Of a stretch of 64,000 nucleotides of DNA, positions 34,606 through 47,876 are shown in pieces (the stretch's first letter is position 1; every line of letters starts with the position of its first letter). This DNA is from Microglena sp. YARC. Taxonomy: Eukaryota > Chlorophyta > Chlorophyceae > Chlamydomonadales > Chlamydomonadaceae. The stretch is taken from contig CM039464.1 of the NCBI GenBank assembly GCA_022414725.1, positions 27,836,488-27,900,487 of the forward strand. The letters run 5' to 3'. The notes under the pieces are model-generated. The model was given only the letters and a program-made list of their open reading frames with translations, had not been told where the DNA came from and did no database searches. A program made the translations under genes and the position numbers.

Positions 34606-37600
34606 CTGCAGTTGAAACAGTTTTCTTTTTAATCAGACAGTTTTTTTTCTTCTAGCTTAACGGTTCTAGGCGTCCTCCAGGGACAGCGTTTTATAGACTC
34701 TATAGCTTTTTGTAGCTTTCAGGGCCATTTAGAAAATAATATTCTACTTTTTAGCAATCAATTATCTATAACAGGGTCAGAACTAGCGATCGCTATATAC
34801 AGCGGAAAACTAACTCCCTGCAGTTCCAAGTGATGGCCATGATTCAACGCACCAAACTTAATGGTAGTCAACACACCAAACTTATCAGTATTCAACGCAT
34901 CAAACTTAACAGAATTCAACGCATCAAAGTAAACCTGTATGCCTAAAATAAATATATAAATTAAATAAAATCCAAATACATAAAAAAAAGAAAGCGGTCA
35001 ACCCCAATGAAAGCAAACGGGCTGGCCCGCTTAATAAGCATACAACCATAATAGGCGTGCCATAATATTACCAGGCATATTATGGCACGCCTGGTGATAA
35101 GACGTGCCATTTATTTATTTAAACAAAGAAAAAGCAAGCATTCATCCAGGACGCACCTCAAGGTGATATCCGATGCAATTATCTCCGGTACAGGCGTGAG
35201 GTACATGTTGGCGGCAGCTGCCTTGCTGTCCATGGCCTCCTCTACGGTGACGTTTGTGGGCAGGAGCTTGGCTAGGGCGGACACGCTCATCGCCTGCATG
35301 TTGCCCATGTGGCCTAGGAGACCAATAGACACCTCCACCCAGTTGGATTCGCCTTTGAAGAAGATCTCACTCCGGCTGTCGGGGTCGGTCGCTTGGTCAG
35401 GGTCGGGGCGCACGAAGATAGGGTCGGCGGGAATATAGGGCTCTACCAGGAAGAAGGGAGGGGGGAACTTGGGCATGGAGATGTCGTTATGGGGGTAGGA
35501 GAGGGCACCGGCGGGGATGAAGGGGGTGCCGTTGACAGCAGCCTGGCTAAAGATCATCAGATCCATTGGCGTCTTCAGGAATACAGAAGCCAGCCCTGCG
35601 CCCAACATGGAGGGCCTAATATGCAGAGGACCCCCTTGGGGGGCACCATCTTGCTCTAGTTCGATCTGGACCGTGGAGTAGATTGACTCGGCGTACTCCT
35701 CGCTCATTGCCACGTCTTCCAGGATACCCTGGACCAGCATCCGACTGGGAATAGTAGCCACTCCAATTGGCTGAATCTCGTCCAAGACCTCGGGCAGGGA
35801 GAGCTTGTCACTGCAAGACAAGTTGGACAAGGCTCCGGAACCGGTGTAAGGGACGTCGAAAGCATCCAGCCACTGGTGCACCACTCCCCCCTGGGCCAAG
35901 CCGCCTTTCATGGCCATGAACACAGTCGCACCCCGGTCCTCTGCCTCCGAAGTGAACTGGTCGAGGGAGAGCAGACGCGGGGGAATGGGTAAGTCCATCG
36001 GGTTGCCCCCCCACATGCCTGCTACACCCTCTATCCCTGCCGCTGCCAGCTCAGCTTGGACATCCTGCCTAACCTGTTGGGACTGCTTGTCTAGAGGGGC
36101 TAGTGCGTATTGGCTGGTTGCGTTCAGTCTCAAGGAGCGTTCACACGCGTCCAACACAGCAGCCGCGTTGTGGTACAAGGTTGACTGTGGCGGCAAGGCC
36201 CAGACGAATTCAGTCTCTATAACGGTGTCCATGTGAGGCATGACACGCAGCTCACTCAGCTGCATGTGGCTGGGCAGCTCGGTATCAGCGCATCCCAAGG
36301 ACAGCAGGTCGTTTCGCTTTTTAAGCAACCTAGTTCGCCTGCGCTCTTCATCACGCCCAGCCCCGGGGGGAACCATCATGAAGCCCTCCACCTGGAGGTC
36401 AGCATATCGAGACAGCTTCCGGATCACGTTGAGCCCACTAGCGAGCGAAGAATTGCTAAGGTCAGGGTCGCCTCCCATGAGCACCCAAACCTTGTGGGGC
36501 TTGCCAGCCAGGTCCAAGTCAGCTGCTAGGCTGGGCAGAACCTCGGGAGCTTCAGGTTCCTCTATTTCTATCTCTTCGTACTCGCCGTCCTCCACCTCCT
36601 CCATTTCTTCCTCCTCATCCTGGGCCTCCCCGACAAGGTCCAGCTCATCCTCGTCCTCGTAGTCGAAGTTACCCTCGTCGTAGTCCGCGGTAGCTTCCGC
36701 GTAGATGTCGATCTGCTCAGCTGCAGCGTTGGCAGCTGCCTTGGCGCGGCAGAAGGCAACGAACGCGTCTGGGTTGATGGTGGTTCCGTCGGAGGTCACA
36801 CCCAGCATCAGATACATGTAGTCGTCTTCAGTCAAGTCTGGGTACTCATTCCTCAGCTTCTCCACGTCTGTGAAGGGGGCTGCTTGGCGTGCCAAGTGCT
36901 TTTCCTCCTGAGTCCTCTCATCCTCCAGGTCTGGCTCCCAGCCCCCTGAGTTGGCCTCAAACTGCTGGAACAGGTCTAGAGCCAACTGCTCCTCTCCGTT
37001 CTCAAGAAGCCCGCCTCCACTCTCGATCAGTTCGTCCTCGAAGTCGGCTTCCGTCTGAGGGCGGCCTTCTTCCAGCTCTATCTCCCCCATCTCTTCCTCC
37101 TCCTCCCCGTCCTCTTCCTCCACTGCCTTCTCAATACTCTCCAGGAGGATTTCTACCTCGGACAAGCTGGCCGTGGGCAGGAGCTCATAATCGCTGATTT
37201 CCTCCTCCTCTGCCATCTCAGCCATCTCCTCACCCTCCTCATCCTCCTCACCTTCGTCCCGGTCAAACATGTCCTGAAGTGCCTTGGTGCCTTGTGGGTT
37301 GTAGAGGGCCATGGCCTCGGGGACCATGTCCATGAGCTCCATGGTTAACTCGTTGACATGGTCTAACTTCTCCTGCCTATCCTGCACCGCCAGCTCCTCC
37401 AACATGTCGTTCTCATCGTTGATCTTTCGCAAGCGCTCGAGCAGGTCCCAGCGCTCGGGTGCGAGATGGTTCAACAGCGCGCTGCTCCATGTGTCGGTCA
37501 CCCGCGCTGTGGGCAGCAGGGGGAGAGCCTCATCTGAATCCTGCTTTCTAGCATGACGCCCTAAGGCCGCGTTCACCATGTTGCGCATTAAGCTAGCGGG

Positions 37601-38877
37601 GGTGAGGCCAAGCTCCGCAGCCTGATGAAGGGCCAGGCTGCCTGGGCCCAAGTCAACTCCCGATGATTCATGCACGTTGACGTCGGCGATGAAAACGGTG
37701 CCCTCGCCATTGACTGAGGCCTCTAGGCGTTCGGATGGGATGAACTTGTCCAGGTCAGCGTAGTGCCACTCCCAGTAGTCATAGTACTCCTTGAGAGGAG
37801 TGGGGTCTCGGCGGAAAGCCATCTCCTTCTTCTCCATCTCCTTCGCTATGATGATGGGGTCTTGGTCCGGGAGGTTCTCAATGTCCGTGTCCTTGCGTGC
37901 GTGGAGGTTCTTCCAGTCGGGACTCAGGGCCACCCAGCCATCCACACGGGCAGCTCCCTCCAAGCCAAGCTGTGTGAAGAGCTTTGCGGCGGCGTGGCGT
38001 ATGTGGTGGGTCATCCTCCGAGACAGGCGAGGGGGGCAGTGGTACTTCACTACTTGAGTGGGCAGGTACTGTCGGCTGGGGACGAAGACCCCGTACTTGG
38101 GGTGGGGCAGAGCCGCGCTGCGCAGCTTCTCAACCTCCCATGCAACCTCCTCCGCGCTAGCCCCACTCCTGGACATGTTCCACTCCGCCCGGTCCACCTC
38201 GGATTCGAAGATGGTCTTTTCAATATCGTAGATGTCGATTTCAGTGGGCATCAGGGCCATGGGCTCCCCTCCAGGGGTCTCGATCACAGTGCAGCTGAAC
38301 TCGACCGCCGCCCGTCCCATGAAGGGCTCGATGAGGACAGAGGCAGTGGACGGGGACGACGAGGATGAGGCGGAATTGCGCTGGTTCTTCAGCAGCTCCC
38401 TTGCAATTAGCACGGCATCTGCTATACCCCGGGCGGGGATGACTCCCTCCCCATAGGCGCCACACGTCGGCTTGACTACGAAATGCTTGTAGGTGGTCTC
38501 CCAGCCCATTTCTTTGCACCAAGCCTTGAGGTCTGCCACCCAGACAGGCTCTTCCATGTTGTCTGCCAGCTCATCTGCCAGCTCAGCCTCCCCCACCTGC
38601 GCTCACAGAAGATCCAGGAAATCAGAAACATTGTTGGCGCATGTAAGTCGGTTCTGTACAGGCTGCCACCCATACCCACCCACCCATCCATGCCACCCAT
38701 ACCCACCCACCCATACCTAGCCTGCCACGGTGGCTGGGAATCTGCAAATTAACAACATATAAAATAAAAGAAATATAAAAAAGAAATACAAATATGATCA
38801 ACAGAGAGAGGGGTGGGGGGTGGGGTGGGGGGCAAGAAAAAGTTGAGGAGACCGCATGTTCGGAAAATCTTTCCAAG

Positions 38878-38918
<41 letters not shown>

Positions 38919-41900
38919 ACAACTTCAATAAATAAATAAATATAAAAAAAAAAACAGATCTGAGCCAACCGAAGCCTCAACCCACCTGGTCTAGGGAAAC
39001 CTCGAAGACAGGCACTGTAAGGCACCCCAAATAAAATCAACCTAAAACTAGATATCTGAGTCCACCAGAGCCTCCACCCACCTGATCTAGGGAAATCTTG
39101 AAGGCAGGCACTGTTGGGTACCCAAAATAAAATCAACCTAAATAAATATGAAATAGAAACTAGAGACCCGAGCCTACCAAATCCTCCCCCACCTGATCTA
39201 GGGAAACCTTGAAGGCAGGAACTGTAGGGTACCCCAGCTCCTCCAGCTTTTTGCTGCAGGCCCACTTGTCGCCAGCTAGGGCCAACGCCTCTGGGCTGGA
39301 GCTGCACAGAAGCTGCACCTTGGGTGTGGTTCTGAGGGAGGTGAGGAGGTCGGCCAGGGCGGCTTCGTTGGTACGGCCCAGGTCGGAAGACATGTAGGCA
39401 CTAGCCGTCTGGGGCTTCGAGCTTGGGCCGACAAAGGTGGGGAAGACGAGCTTGTTGTCACCCTCACTCAAATGAGAGATCAGCGCCTTGTGGTCAGCCA
39501 AGATCTCATGTGAGCCATAGCTGGCCTCTAGAGTTGCAGCTGTCGACGTGAGCAGGTCCCTGGGCTGCAGTACATGTACCTGCATCGAGCTATCCACGTA
39601 GTACACTTGTACCTTCACTCCTGAAGCCTCAGGCCGCCAGTCTTCTTCATCCACCTCATCATATCCGTCGATATATTTGATCTCAATCTTTTCACCCTCC
39701 TCCTCCTCTTCCTCCTCCCCCTCCTCGTATTCCGCCTCCTGCTCCTCCTCCTCCTCAGCCCCCTCATCCTCCTGGAAATCATCATCCTCCTCCCGCTCAA
39801 GGTTAGCCCCCTCATCCCCCTCCTCATCCCACTCAACGTCAGCCCCCTCATCCACCTCCTCATCTTCAGCCCCCTCCTCCCCCTCCTCATCTTCAGCCCC
39901 CTCCTCCCCCTCCTCATCTTCGGCCCCCTCCTCCCCCTCAGCGTACTCTTCCTCCATTTCATCTTCTTCATTATCAATTTCGTCCACAGCCTCCTCAACC
40001 AAGTCCAACAACGCCTTCCGCTCCTTCAGCTCTTCTTGATAGCGCTCCCCTCCTCTGAGGGGCCCTAGCAGGGGCAGGGGCGCAGTGTACAGGGCGTCCA
40101 GCAGAGCCCTAGCGGCCTCCAGAGAATTCTCCGCCATCGACAGGTTGCCCAGGGGTGAGCCGCAGAGCACTGAGGGTGGGTGGGGTGGTGGGGTTGGGTT
40201 GGGGTGGGTGAGGGAGGGAGAGGGTTGGGGGTGGGTAAGGGAGGGTGGGGTGGGTAAGGGTGAGGTGAGGGAGGGTGGGGTGGGTGAGGGTGAGGTGAGG
40301 GAGGGTGGGGGGTGAGGGTGAGGTGAGGGAGGGTGAGGTGAGGGTGGGGTGGGTGAGGTGAGGGAGGGTGGGGTGGGTGGGTGAGGGGGAGGAGGGGGAA
40401 GAGGAATGGGATGGGGTGAGTGGGGTGAGTGGGGGGGGGGGGCTTGGGGGGGTGAGGGGGAGGAAGTGGTGAGAGGAATGGGATGGGGCTGGCATGGTAG
40501 CCAGAAGGATGTTACAGATTCAGCAAACAATGCTGGTGAAAAAGAACACACCCATGCACCCTCACCTGCACCCTTCATGTGGGGATCTCTGCTGTGTTGT
40601 GTTTCATCCCATTCCTCTCACCCCTTATTCCCTCTCTAACTCCAACCGACGAGGAACCCTTACCAGCAACCTGCATACTGGGATCTCCTCTGTGTTGTGT
40701 TTCTTCCCATCCCCCCCCCCTCCTCCATCACCCAACCAGGCACCCCCGCCTGCAACCTCCGTCCCCTGTGTTTCATCCCATTCCTCTCACCCCTCCACCT
40801 CTCACCCCTCCTTCACTCACCCAAAGAAGCATCCCCGCCTGCAACCTCTATGTTGGGGTCTCTGTATCGTCCCTTTCTCTCACCCCTCCCTCACCCAACA
40901 ACCCCCAAGAAAACACCTAACAAATACACCCATGCACTCACCCGCAATCTGCATATTGGGGTCTCTGTTCTCGACTCGGAGGTCATAGGTGTCATCGAAG
41001 TATGTGTGGGGGCCATCCTCCAGTGAGAAGTCCTCCTCCTCCCCCACCTCCTCTCACCCCTTCCTCACCCAACAAACCCAAAGAACACACTCATGCACCC
41101 TTACCCGCAATCTGCATATTGGGGTCTCTGTTCTCGACTCGGAGGTCATAGGTGTCATCGAAGTATGCGTGGGGGCCATCCTCCAGTGAGAAGTCCTCCT
41201 CCTCCTCCACCTCCTCTACTGGTATTTCTTCATCGGTCTCCTCCTCAACGGCCTTGGCAGCATAAGGGGGGAGGGAGGGAGTGGGAGGGTGAGACAGTAG
41301 AAAATACATGTGCGTGGGTAGTGTGTGTGTGTGGGGGGGGGGGGGGGGGGGGGGGGCAGTGGGAAATACATGTGTGTATGGGGGGAGGGAGAGAGTGGGT
41401 GGGTGGGTGGGGCAGTCGAAAATACATATATGTGTGTGCGAGTGGGGGGTGGCTGGGTGGGGGTGAGGGTTGAGACAGTGGGAAATACATGTGGGTGGTG
41501 GGTGGGTGGGTGGGTTGAGACAGTAGGAAATACATGTGTGGGTGGGTGGGTGGGACAGTAGGAAAAACACATGTGTGAGCGTGTGGGGGTGGGTGAGGTG
41601 GTAGAGATAATACATGAGTGTGTGTGTGTTGGTGGGGTGGGGTGGGGGAGTGTGGGGGTGAGAAGGTACACATAATAAGTCTGTGTGTGGGGTGGGGTGG
41701 GGTGGGGGGGAGGTGGTACATAATTAATTATGCAGGTGGGTGAGTGAGTGGGTGAGATGTGTAGAGAATACATGTGTGGGTGGGTGGATGGATGGGTGGG
41801 TATATTCACCATGATTAAGTTGTAATTCATGGTCGACGCTGTCTTTGCCTTCTTTCAATACTTGCGATGACCACCTGCGAGTTGCTTCCAGTAAGCCAGC

Positions 41901-43601
41901 TCACTCAGAGGCCCAACACTGTGTCTGCTACAGAGAAACCAAGCCAACCCTCGACACTCTGTCTGCTACAAAGACGCCAAGCCAACCCTCAACACTCTGT
42001 CTGCTACAGTGAAGCCAAGCCAACCCTCAACACTCTGTCTGCTACAGTGAAGCCAAGCCAACCCTCAACACTCTGTCTGCTACAGAGAAGCCAAGCCAAC
42101 CCTCAACACTGTCTGCTACAGTGAAGCCAAGCAAACCCTCAACACTCTGTCTGCTACAGTGAAGCCAAGCCAACCCTCAACACTCTGTCTGCTACAGAGA
42201 AGCCAAGCCAACCCTCAACACTGTCTGCTACAGAGAAGCCAAGCCAACCCTCAACACTCTGCCTGCTACAAAGAAGCAAAGCCAACCCTCAACACTCTGT
42301 CTGCTACAGAGAAGCCAAGCCAACCCTCAACTCTCTGCCTGCTACAAAGAAGCAAAGCCAATCCTCAACACTCTGTCTGCTACAGAGAAGCCAAGCCAAG
42401 CCAACCCTCAATACTCTGCTACAAAGAAGCCAAGCCAAGCCTCAATACCCGGACTGTCACAACATACATACATAACATATATACAACACCTACCGGCGAC
42501 ATCTTGGCCAAAGTGTCAAGGAGGCGGTCCTCCAGTTGCTGGCGTGAGCCTGAGGTGGACTGCTTCCATGTAGCCAGCTGGGAGCGCAGGTCTCGTAGAG
42601 GCATCACCTTCACCTGCATACGTGAACCAGTGCAAGTCAGTATTTTTTTGGCGCAATTCAGTACATTTCTGTGCAATTCAGTACATTTCAGTGCTTTCTG
42701 GCGGTTCAAGATGCACAATTTGAACACTTGCCAGCACATCTGAACCCTTGCACCAGAGCGCACCTTGTACTTCTGCGAGCTGCTCTTGGCCAGCACATTT
42801 GCTCGTGACTTGTTGCGCAGCTCTATGATACGCTCACGTAGGTCATAGCTGTTTCCCTCAGTGGGGCTACCAACACGCTCCAGGAGGTCCCTCATAATTG
42901 ACACCTGAGCCGCAAAACAGTGAGGGGTGGGTGGGTGGTGGTGGGTGGGGGGAGAGGTGGGGAGTGGGTGGGTAGCTGTTACCCTCATAGCTGACAACTA
43001 AACCGCAAAGCAGTGAGGGGTGAGTGGGTTGGGAGGGGTTATGAGGGGTTGGGGATGGGAGTGGGTTGGGAGTGGGTGAGTAGCTGTTTCCCTCAGTGGG
43101 GCTACCAACACGCTCCAGGATGTCCCTCATAATAGACACCTGAACTGCAAGACAGTGAGGGGTGGGTGGGCTAGGAGGGGTTGCGAGTGGGTGGGTAGCT
43201 GTTTCCCTCAGGGATGCCACTAACACGCACAATGAGGTCCCTCATAACAGACACCTGGACCGCAAAACAGTGAGGGGCGGTGGGTGGGTGGGGAGGGAAG
43301 TAGGAGGGGGAGAGGGGAGGGGAGGGGAGGGGGAGAGGGGGAGGGGGAGGGGGCTATTATTGAGCACACTCACCCTCAATCTAGCAATCTGTGAAGTGGG
43401 AACATCGGATATCTGTTCCACTGTTGTGACTTCATCAATTTCAAACTCTGCATCTGGCTACCCACAACGCACACACACCACTACCACCCCACCATTGCCC
43501 TTCTTCCTCAGGGCAGCGCCCCAGTAGCCACTCTACCCCCAGATGGGCTATTGGGGAGGGAAGGGGTATATATATATATATACATATATATATACAAGGG
43601 G

Positions 43602-43645
<44 letters not shown>

Positions 43646-43912
43646 CATATATATATATACTATTGGGGATACCCACCCTTAATCTGGCAATCTGGGAAGT
43701 GGGAACGTTGGAGATCTGTTCCACTGTTTTGATTTCATCAATGTCAACGTCTAATGTCTCAGCCTCGTCGGCCACCTCCTCCACGGCGCTCGCCTCACCC
43801 TCAGCAGCGATGAGCTCCAATTGATCAAACAGCTCCTTGGCCACCTGAGCATTTGGGGTGGGGGTGAAGGTGATGTGAGCACAGTGATGTATGTAGCTGG
43901 AGGGGGTGGGTT

Positions 43913-43944
<32 letters not shown>

Positions 43945-44073
43945 GGGAGGGGGGAGTTGTGAGTTGATCAAACAGCTCCCTGGCCACCTGAGCATTTGGG
44001 GTGGGGATGAAGGTGATGTGAGTACAGTGATGTATGTAGCTGGAGGGTGTGTGTGTGTGTGCGGGGGGGGAAG

Positions 44074-44104
<31 letters not shown>

Positions 44105-47100
44105 TGTGAGTTGATCAAACAGCTCCTTGGCCACCTGGGCATTTGGGGTGAGGGTGAAGGTGCTGTGAGATAAGGGCGAACATGTGTGTAGCTCAGGGGG
44201 GTGGGTTGAGTGTGTGTGTGCGTGTTCTGGGGGGTGAGAGGTGAGGGTGTGTGGGTGTGGGTGTATGGAGGGTGAGATGTGCGGGGTGCGGGGTGAGGGG
44301 TGAGGAGAGGTTGGCAGTAGGTTCTTGCACATAAGGAAAAAGGGAGAGGGAGGGTTTTTAGGTGGTGACCTTATGGTGGTGGTGGGATTGGGATTTGTGG
44401 CATGGGTACTTTGTATGCTGCTATGTAAACCTTGTGCATAGCAGTCATCTGTGCGGCAAGATGTGCTTGACCATGGATACTATGTATGCAGCTATGTAAG
44501 CCTTGTGTATAGCAGTCATTTGTGCGGCAACATGTGCTTGAGCAGGGCACTACCAAGGCGGTTGATGTAGGGAGGTGTTTCAACCATGCAGGCGATGAGG
44601 AGGAGCCAGACGGTCAAATGCCTCCCGTTGGGGGGAGGGGGGCAGAGGTCTAGAGGGGAAGGGGAAGGGGGTGGGGCAAAGGTCTAGGTGGGAGGCGAAG
44701 AGGGAGGAAGGGGGGGGGGGGGAGGGGGCACAGGTCTGGGGAGGAGAAAAAGGGAGAGGGGGATGGGAGTGGAAGAGGAAGAGGGAGAGGAGTGGGGCAG
44801 AGGTCGAGGGGGGGGGGGAGAGGGAAAGAGGGGGAGGGGGAGGAGGGGGAGAGGGAGAGAAAGGTGGGAGAGGAATAGGAAGAGGGAGAAGAGGGGGCTT
44901 GTAGGTTATGGCTTTGTGGTGGTGATGGGATTTGGATTTGTGGCAGGGATTCTAAGTATGCTGCGATGTAAGCCTTGTATATAGCAGCCATCTGGTCGGC
45001 AACATGTGCTTGAGGAGGGCACTACCAAGGTTGTTGATGTAGGGAGGTGTTTCAACCATACAGGCGATGAGGAGGAGCCAGACGGTCAAATGCCTCCCGT
45101 TGGGGGAGGGAGGGAGGGAGGGAGAGAGGGAGATGGAGAGGGAGAGGGAGAGGGAGAGATGGTGGAGAGAGGGAGAGGGAGAGGGAGAGGGAGAGGGAGA
45201 GGGAGAGGAGAGGGAGAGGGAGAGGGAGAGGGAGAGATGGGAGAGAGGGAGAGGGAGAGGGGAGAGGGAGAGGGAGAGAGAGAGAGGGGGGATGGGGAGA
45301 GGAAGAGGAAGGGGGAGAGGAGGGGGCAGAGGTCGAGGAGAAAGAGGGGAAGAGGGAAAGAGGGAAAGAGGGAAAGAGGGAAAGAGGGGGAGGACAGGGA
45401 GGGGGAGGAAGGGGGAGAGGGAGAGGAAGGGGCTTAGGTAGGTGGTGGTGGTGGTGGTGGGATTTTAATTTGTCACAGGGATACTATGTATGCTGTTATG
45501 TAAGCCTTGTGTATAGCAGTCATCTGTGCGGCAACATGTGCTTGAGCAGGGCACTACCAAGGCGGTTGATGTAGGGAGGTGTTTCAACCATGCAGGCGAT
45601 GAGGAGGAGCCAGACGGTCAAATGCCTCCCGTTGGGAGGGGAGGGGAGGGGGGGAGGGGAAGGGGACGGATAGAGGAAGAGGAGAGGGGGAGGGAAGAGG
45701 AAGAGGAGGGGGCGAGGGAGAGAAAGGAGGGAGAGGAAGTGGAAGAGAGAGAAGAGGGGGCTTGTAGGTTGTGGCTTTTGTGGTGTGGTGGGATTGGTTT
45801 TGTGTCATGGATACTATGAATGCTGCTATGTAAGCCTTGTGTATAGCAGTCATCTGGGCGGCAACATGTGCTTGAGCATGGATACTATGTTGGTAGCTAT
45901 GTAAGCCTTGTGTACAGCAGTCATCTGGTCGGCAACATGTGCTTGAGCAGGGCACTACCAAGGCGGATGATGTAGGGAGGTGTTTCAACCATGCAGGCGA
46001 TGAGGAGGAGCCAGACGGTCAAATGCCTCCCGTTGGAAGGTGGGGGTGGGAGGAAGGGAGAGGTCTAGGGGGTAGGGGGAGAAGGAGAGGGAGGGGGGAG
46101 GGGGGGGAGGGGGGACAGAGGTCTAGGGGTAGGGGTAGGGGGAGAGGGTGGGGCGAGGGGAGGGAGAGGGGTAGGGGAAGAGAGAGGAGGGGGGGGGGGG
46201 GGGGGGGGGGCAGAAGTAAAGGAGGGAGGGGAGAGGGAGAGAGAGGGGGAGAGGAAGGGAAAGAGGAAGAGGAGGGGGCTTGTAGGTGGTGGCTTTGTGG
46301 TGGTGGTGGGATTGGGATTTGTGTCATGGATACTATGTCTGCTGCTATGTAAGCCTTGTGTATAGCAGTCATCTGGCGGCAACATGTGCTAGAGTAGGGC
46401 ACTACCAAAGCGGTTGATGTAGGGAGTGGAGGGGAGGGAGAGGGGGAGGGAGAGAGAGGGAAGGGGGCAGAGGTCTAGGGGGAAGGGAGAGGGAGAGGGG
46501 GAGGGAGAGGGAAAGGGGGAGGGTAATGGGGGGGGGAGAGGGAGAGGGAGAGGGAGAGGGAGAGGGAGAGGAGAGGGAGAGGGAGAGGGGTGGTGGTGGG
46601 ATTGTGATTAGGGCAGACATACTATTTATGAAGCTATGTAAGCCATGTGTATAGCAGTCATCTGTGCAGCAAGATGTGCTTGGGCATGGATACTACGTAT
46701 GCAGCTATGTAAGCCTTGTGTATAGCAGTCATCTGTGCGGCAACATGTGCTTGAGCAGGGCACTACCAAGGCGGTTGATGTAGGGAGGTGTTTCAACCAT
46801 GCAGGCGATGAGGAGGAGCCAGACGGTCAAATGCCTCCCGTTGGGGGGGTGGGGGCAGAGGTCAAGGGGGAGGGGTAGGGGGAGAGAGAGGGGTAGGGTA
46901 GGGGGTCCAGGGAGAGAGGAAGAGGGGAGGGGGGGAGGAGAGGGGAGGAGGGAAAGAGGAAGGGGAGAGGAAGGAGGGGGCTAGTAGGTGGTGGCTTTGT
47001 GGTGGTGTCCTTGTGGTGGTGGTGGGATTGTGATTAGGGCAGGCTTACTATTTATGCTGCTATGTAAGCCTTGTGGTTGAGGTCATCTGGGTGGCAACAT

Positions 47101-47835
47101 GTGCTTGAGCAGGGCACAACCAAGGCGGTTGATGTAGGGAGGTGTTTCAACCATGCAGGCGATGAGGAGGAGCCATATGCTCAAATGCCTCCCGTTTGGG
47201 GGTGGGGTGGGGTGGGGAGGGGGAGAGGCAGAGGGCGTCGCACACACACACACACCACCACCACAATCTCCACTAATGCTAGGGTCCATCCTTGCAGCTT
47301 GCTGCCTGCTCCACACACACACGCACACCCCAACCACCATCTCCACTCACACTAGTGTCATTCCATGCAGCTTGCTATCAGCTCCACACACATGCACACA
47401 CACACACACATGCACACACACCACCATCATCTCAACTCACATTAGGCTCAGCTCTTGCAGCTTGCTACCAGCTCCACACACATGCACACACCACCACCAC
47501 CACCATCTCCACTCACACTAGTGTCCGTCCATGCAGCTTGCTATCAGCTCCACACACACACACACACCCCAACCACCATCTCCACTCACACTAGGCTCTG
47601 TCCTTGCAGCTTGCAACCAGCTCCACACACATGCACACACACGCACATGCATACAAACACATGCACACACAGTACCAACACCATCATCTCCACTCACATT
47701 AGGGTCCGTCCTTGCAGCTTGCACCAGTGACTCCACTTCCACGCGAGCCTTGGCCTGAGCCATTTTGGCAGCTAGCTCCGCCTTGTTGCTGTAGGGTGAC
47801 TCAACACCCATTGACTTCAGCTCCTGCATTCACAT

Positions 47836-47876
<41 letters not shown>

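Noticed and set aside
35393..38456. Several plus-strand frames opposite the DDL exon
   Set aside because: They are mirror frames of a GC-balanced coding exon on the minus strand.
45006..46352. Arg/Glu/Gly-rich plus-strand frames
   Set aside because: They come from purine-only spacers of the tandem array in SAP-DDL intron 7.
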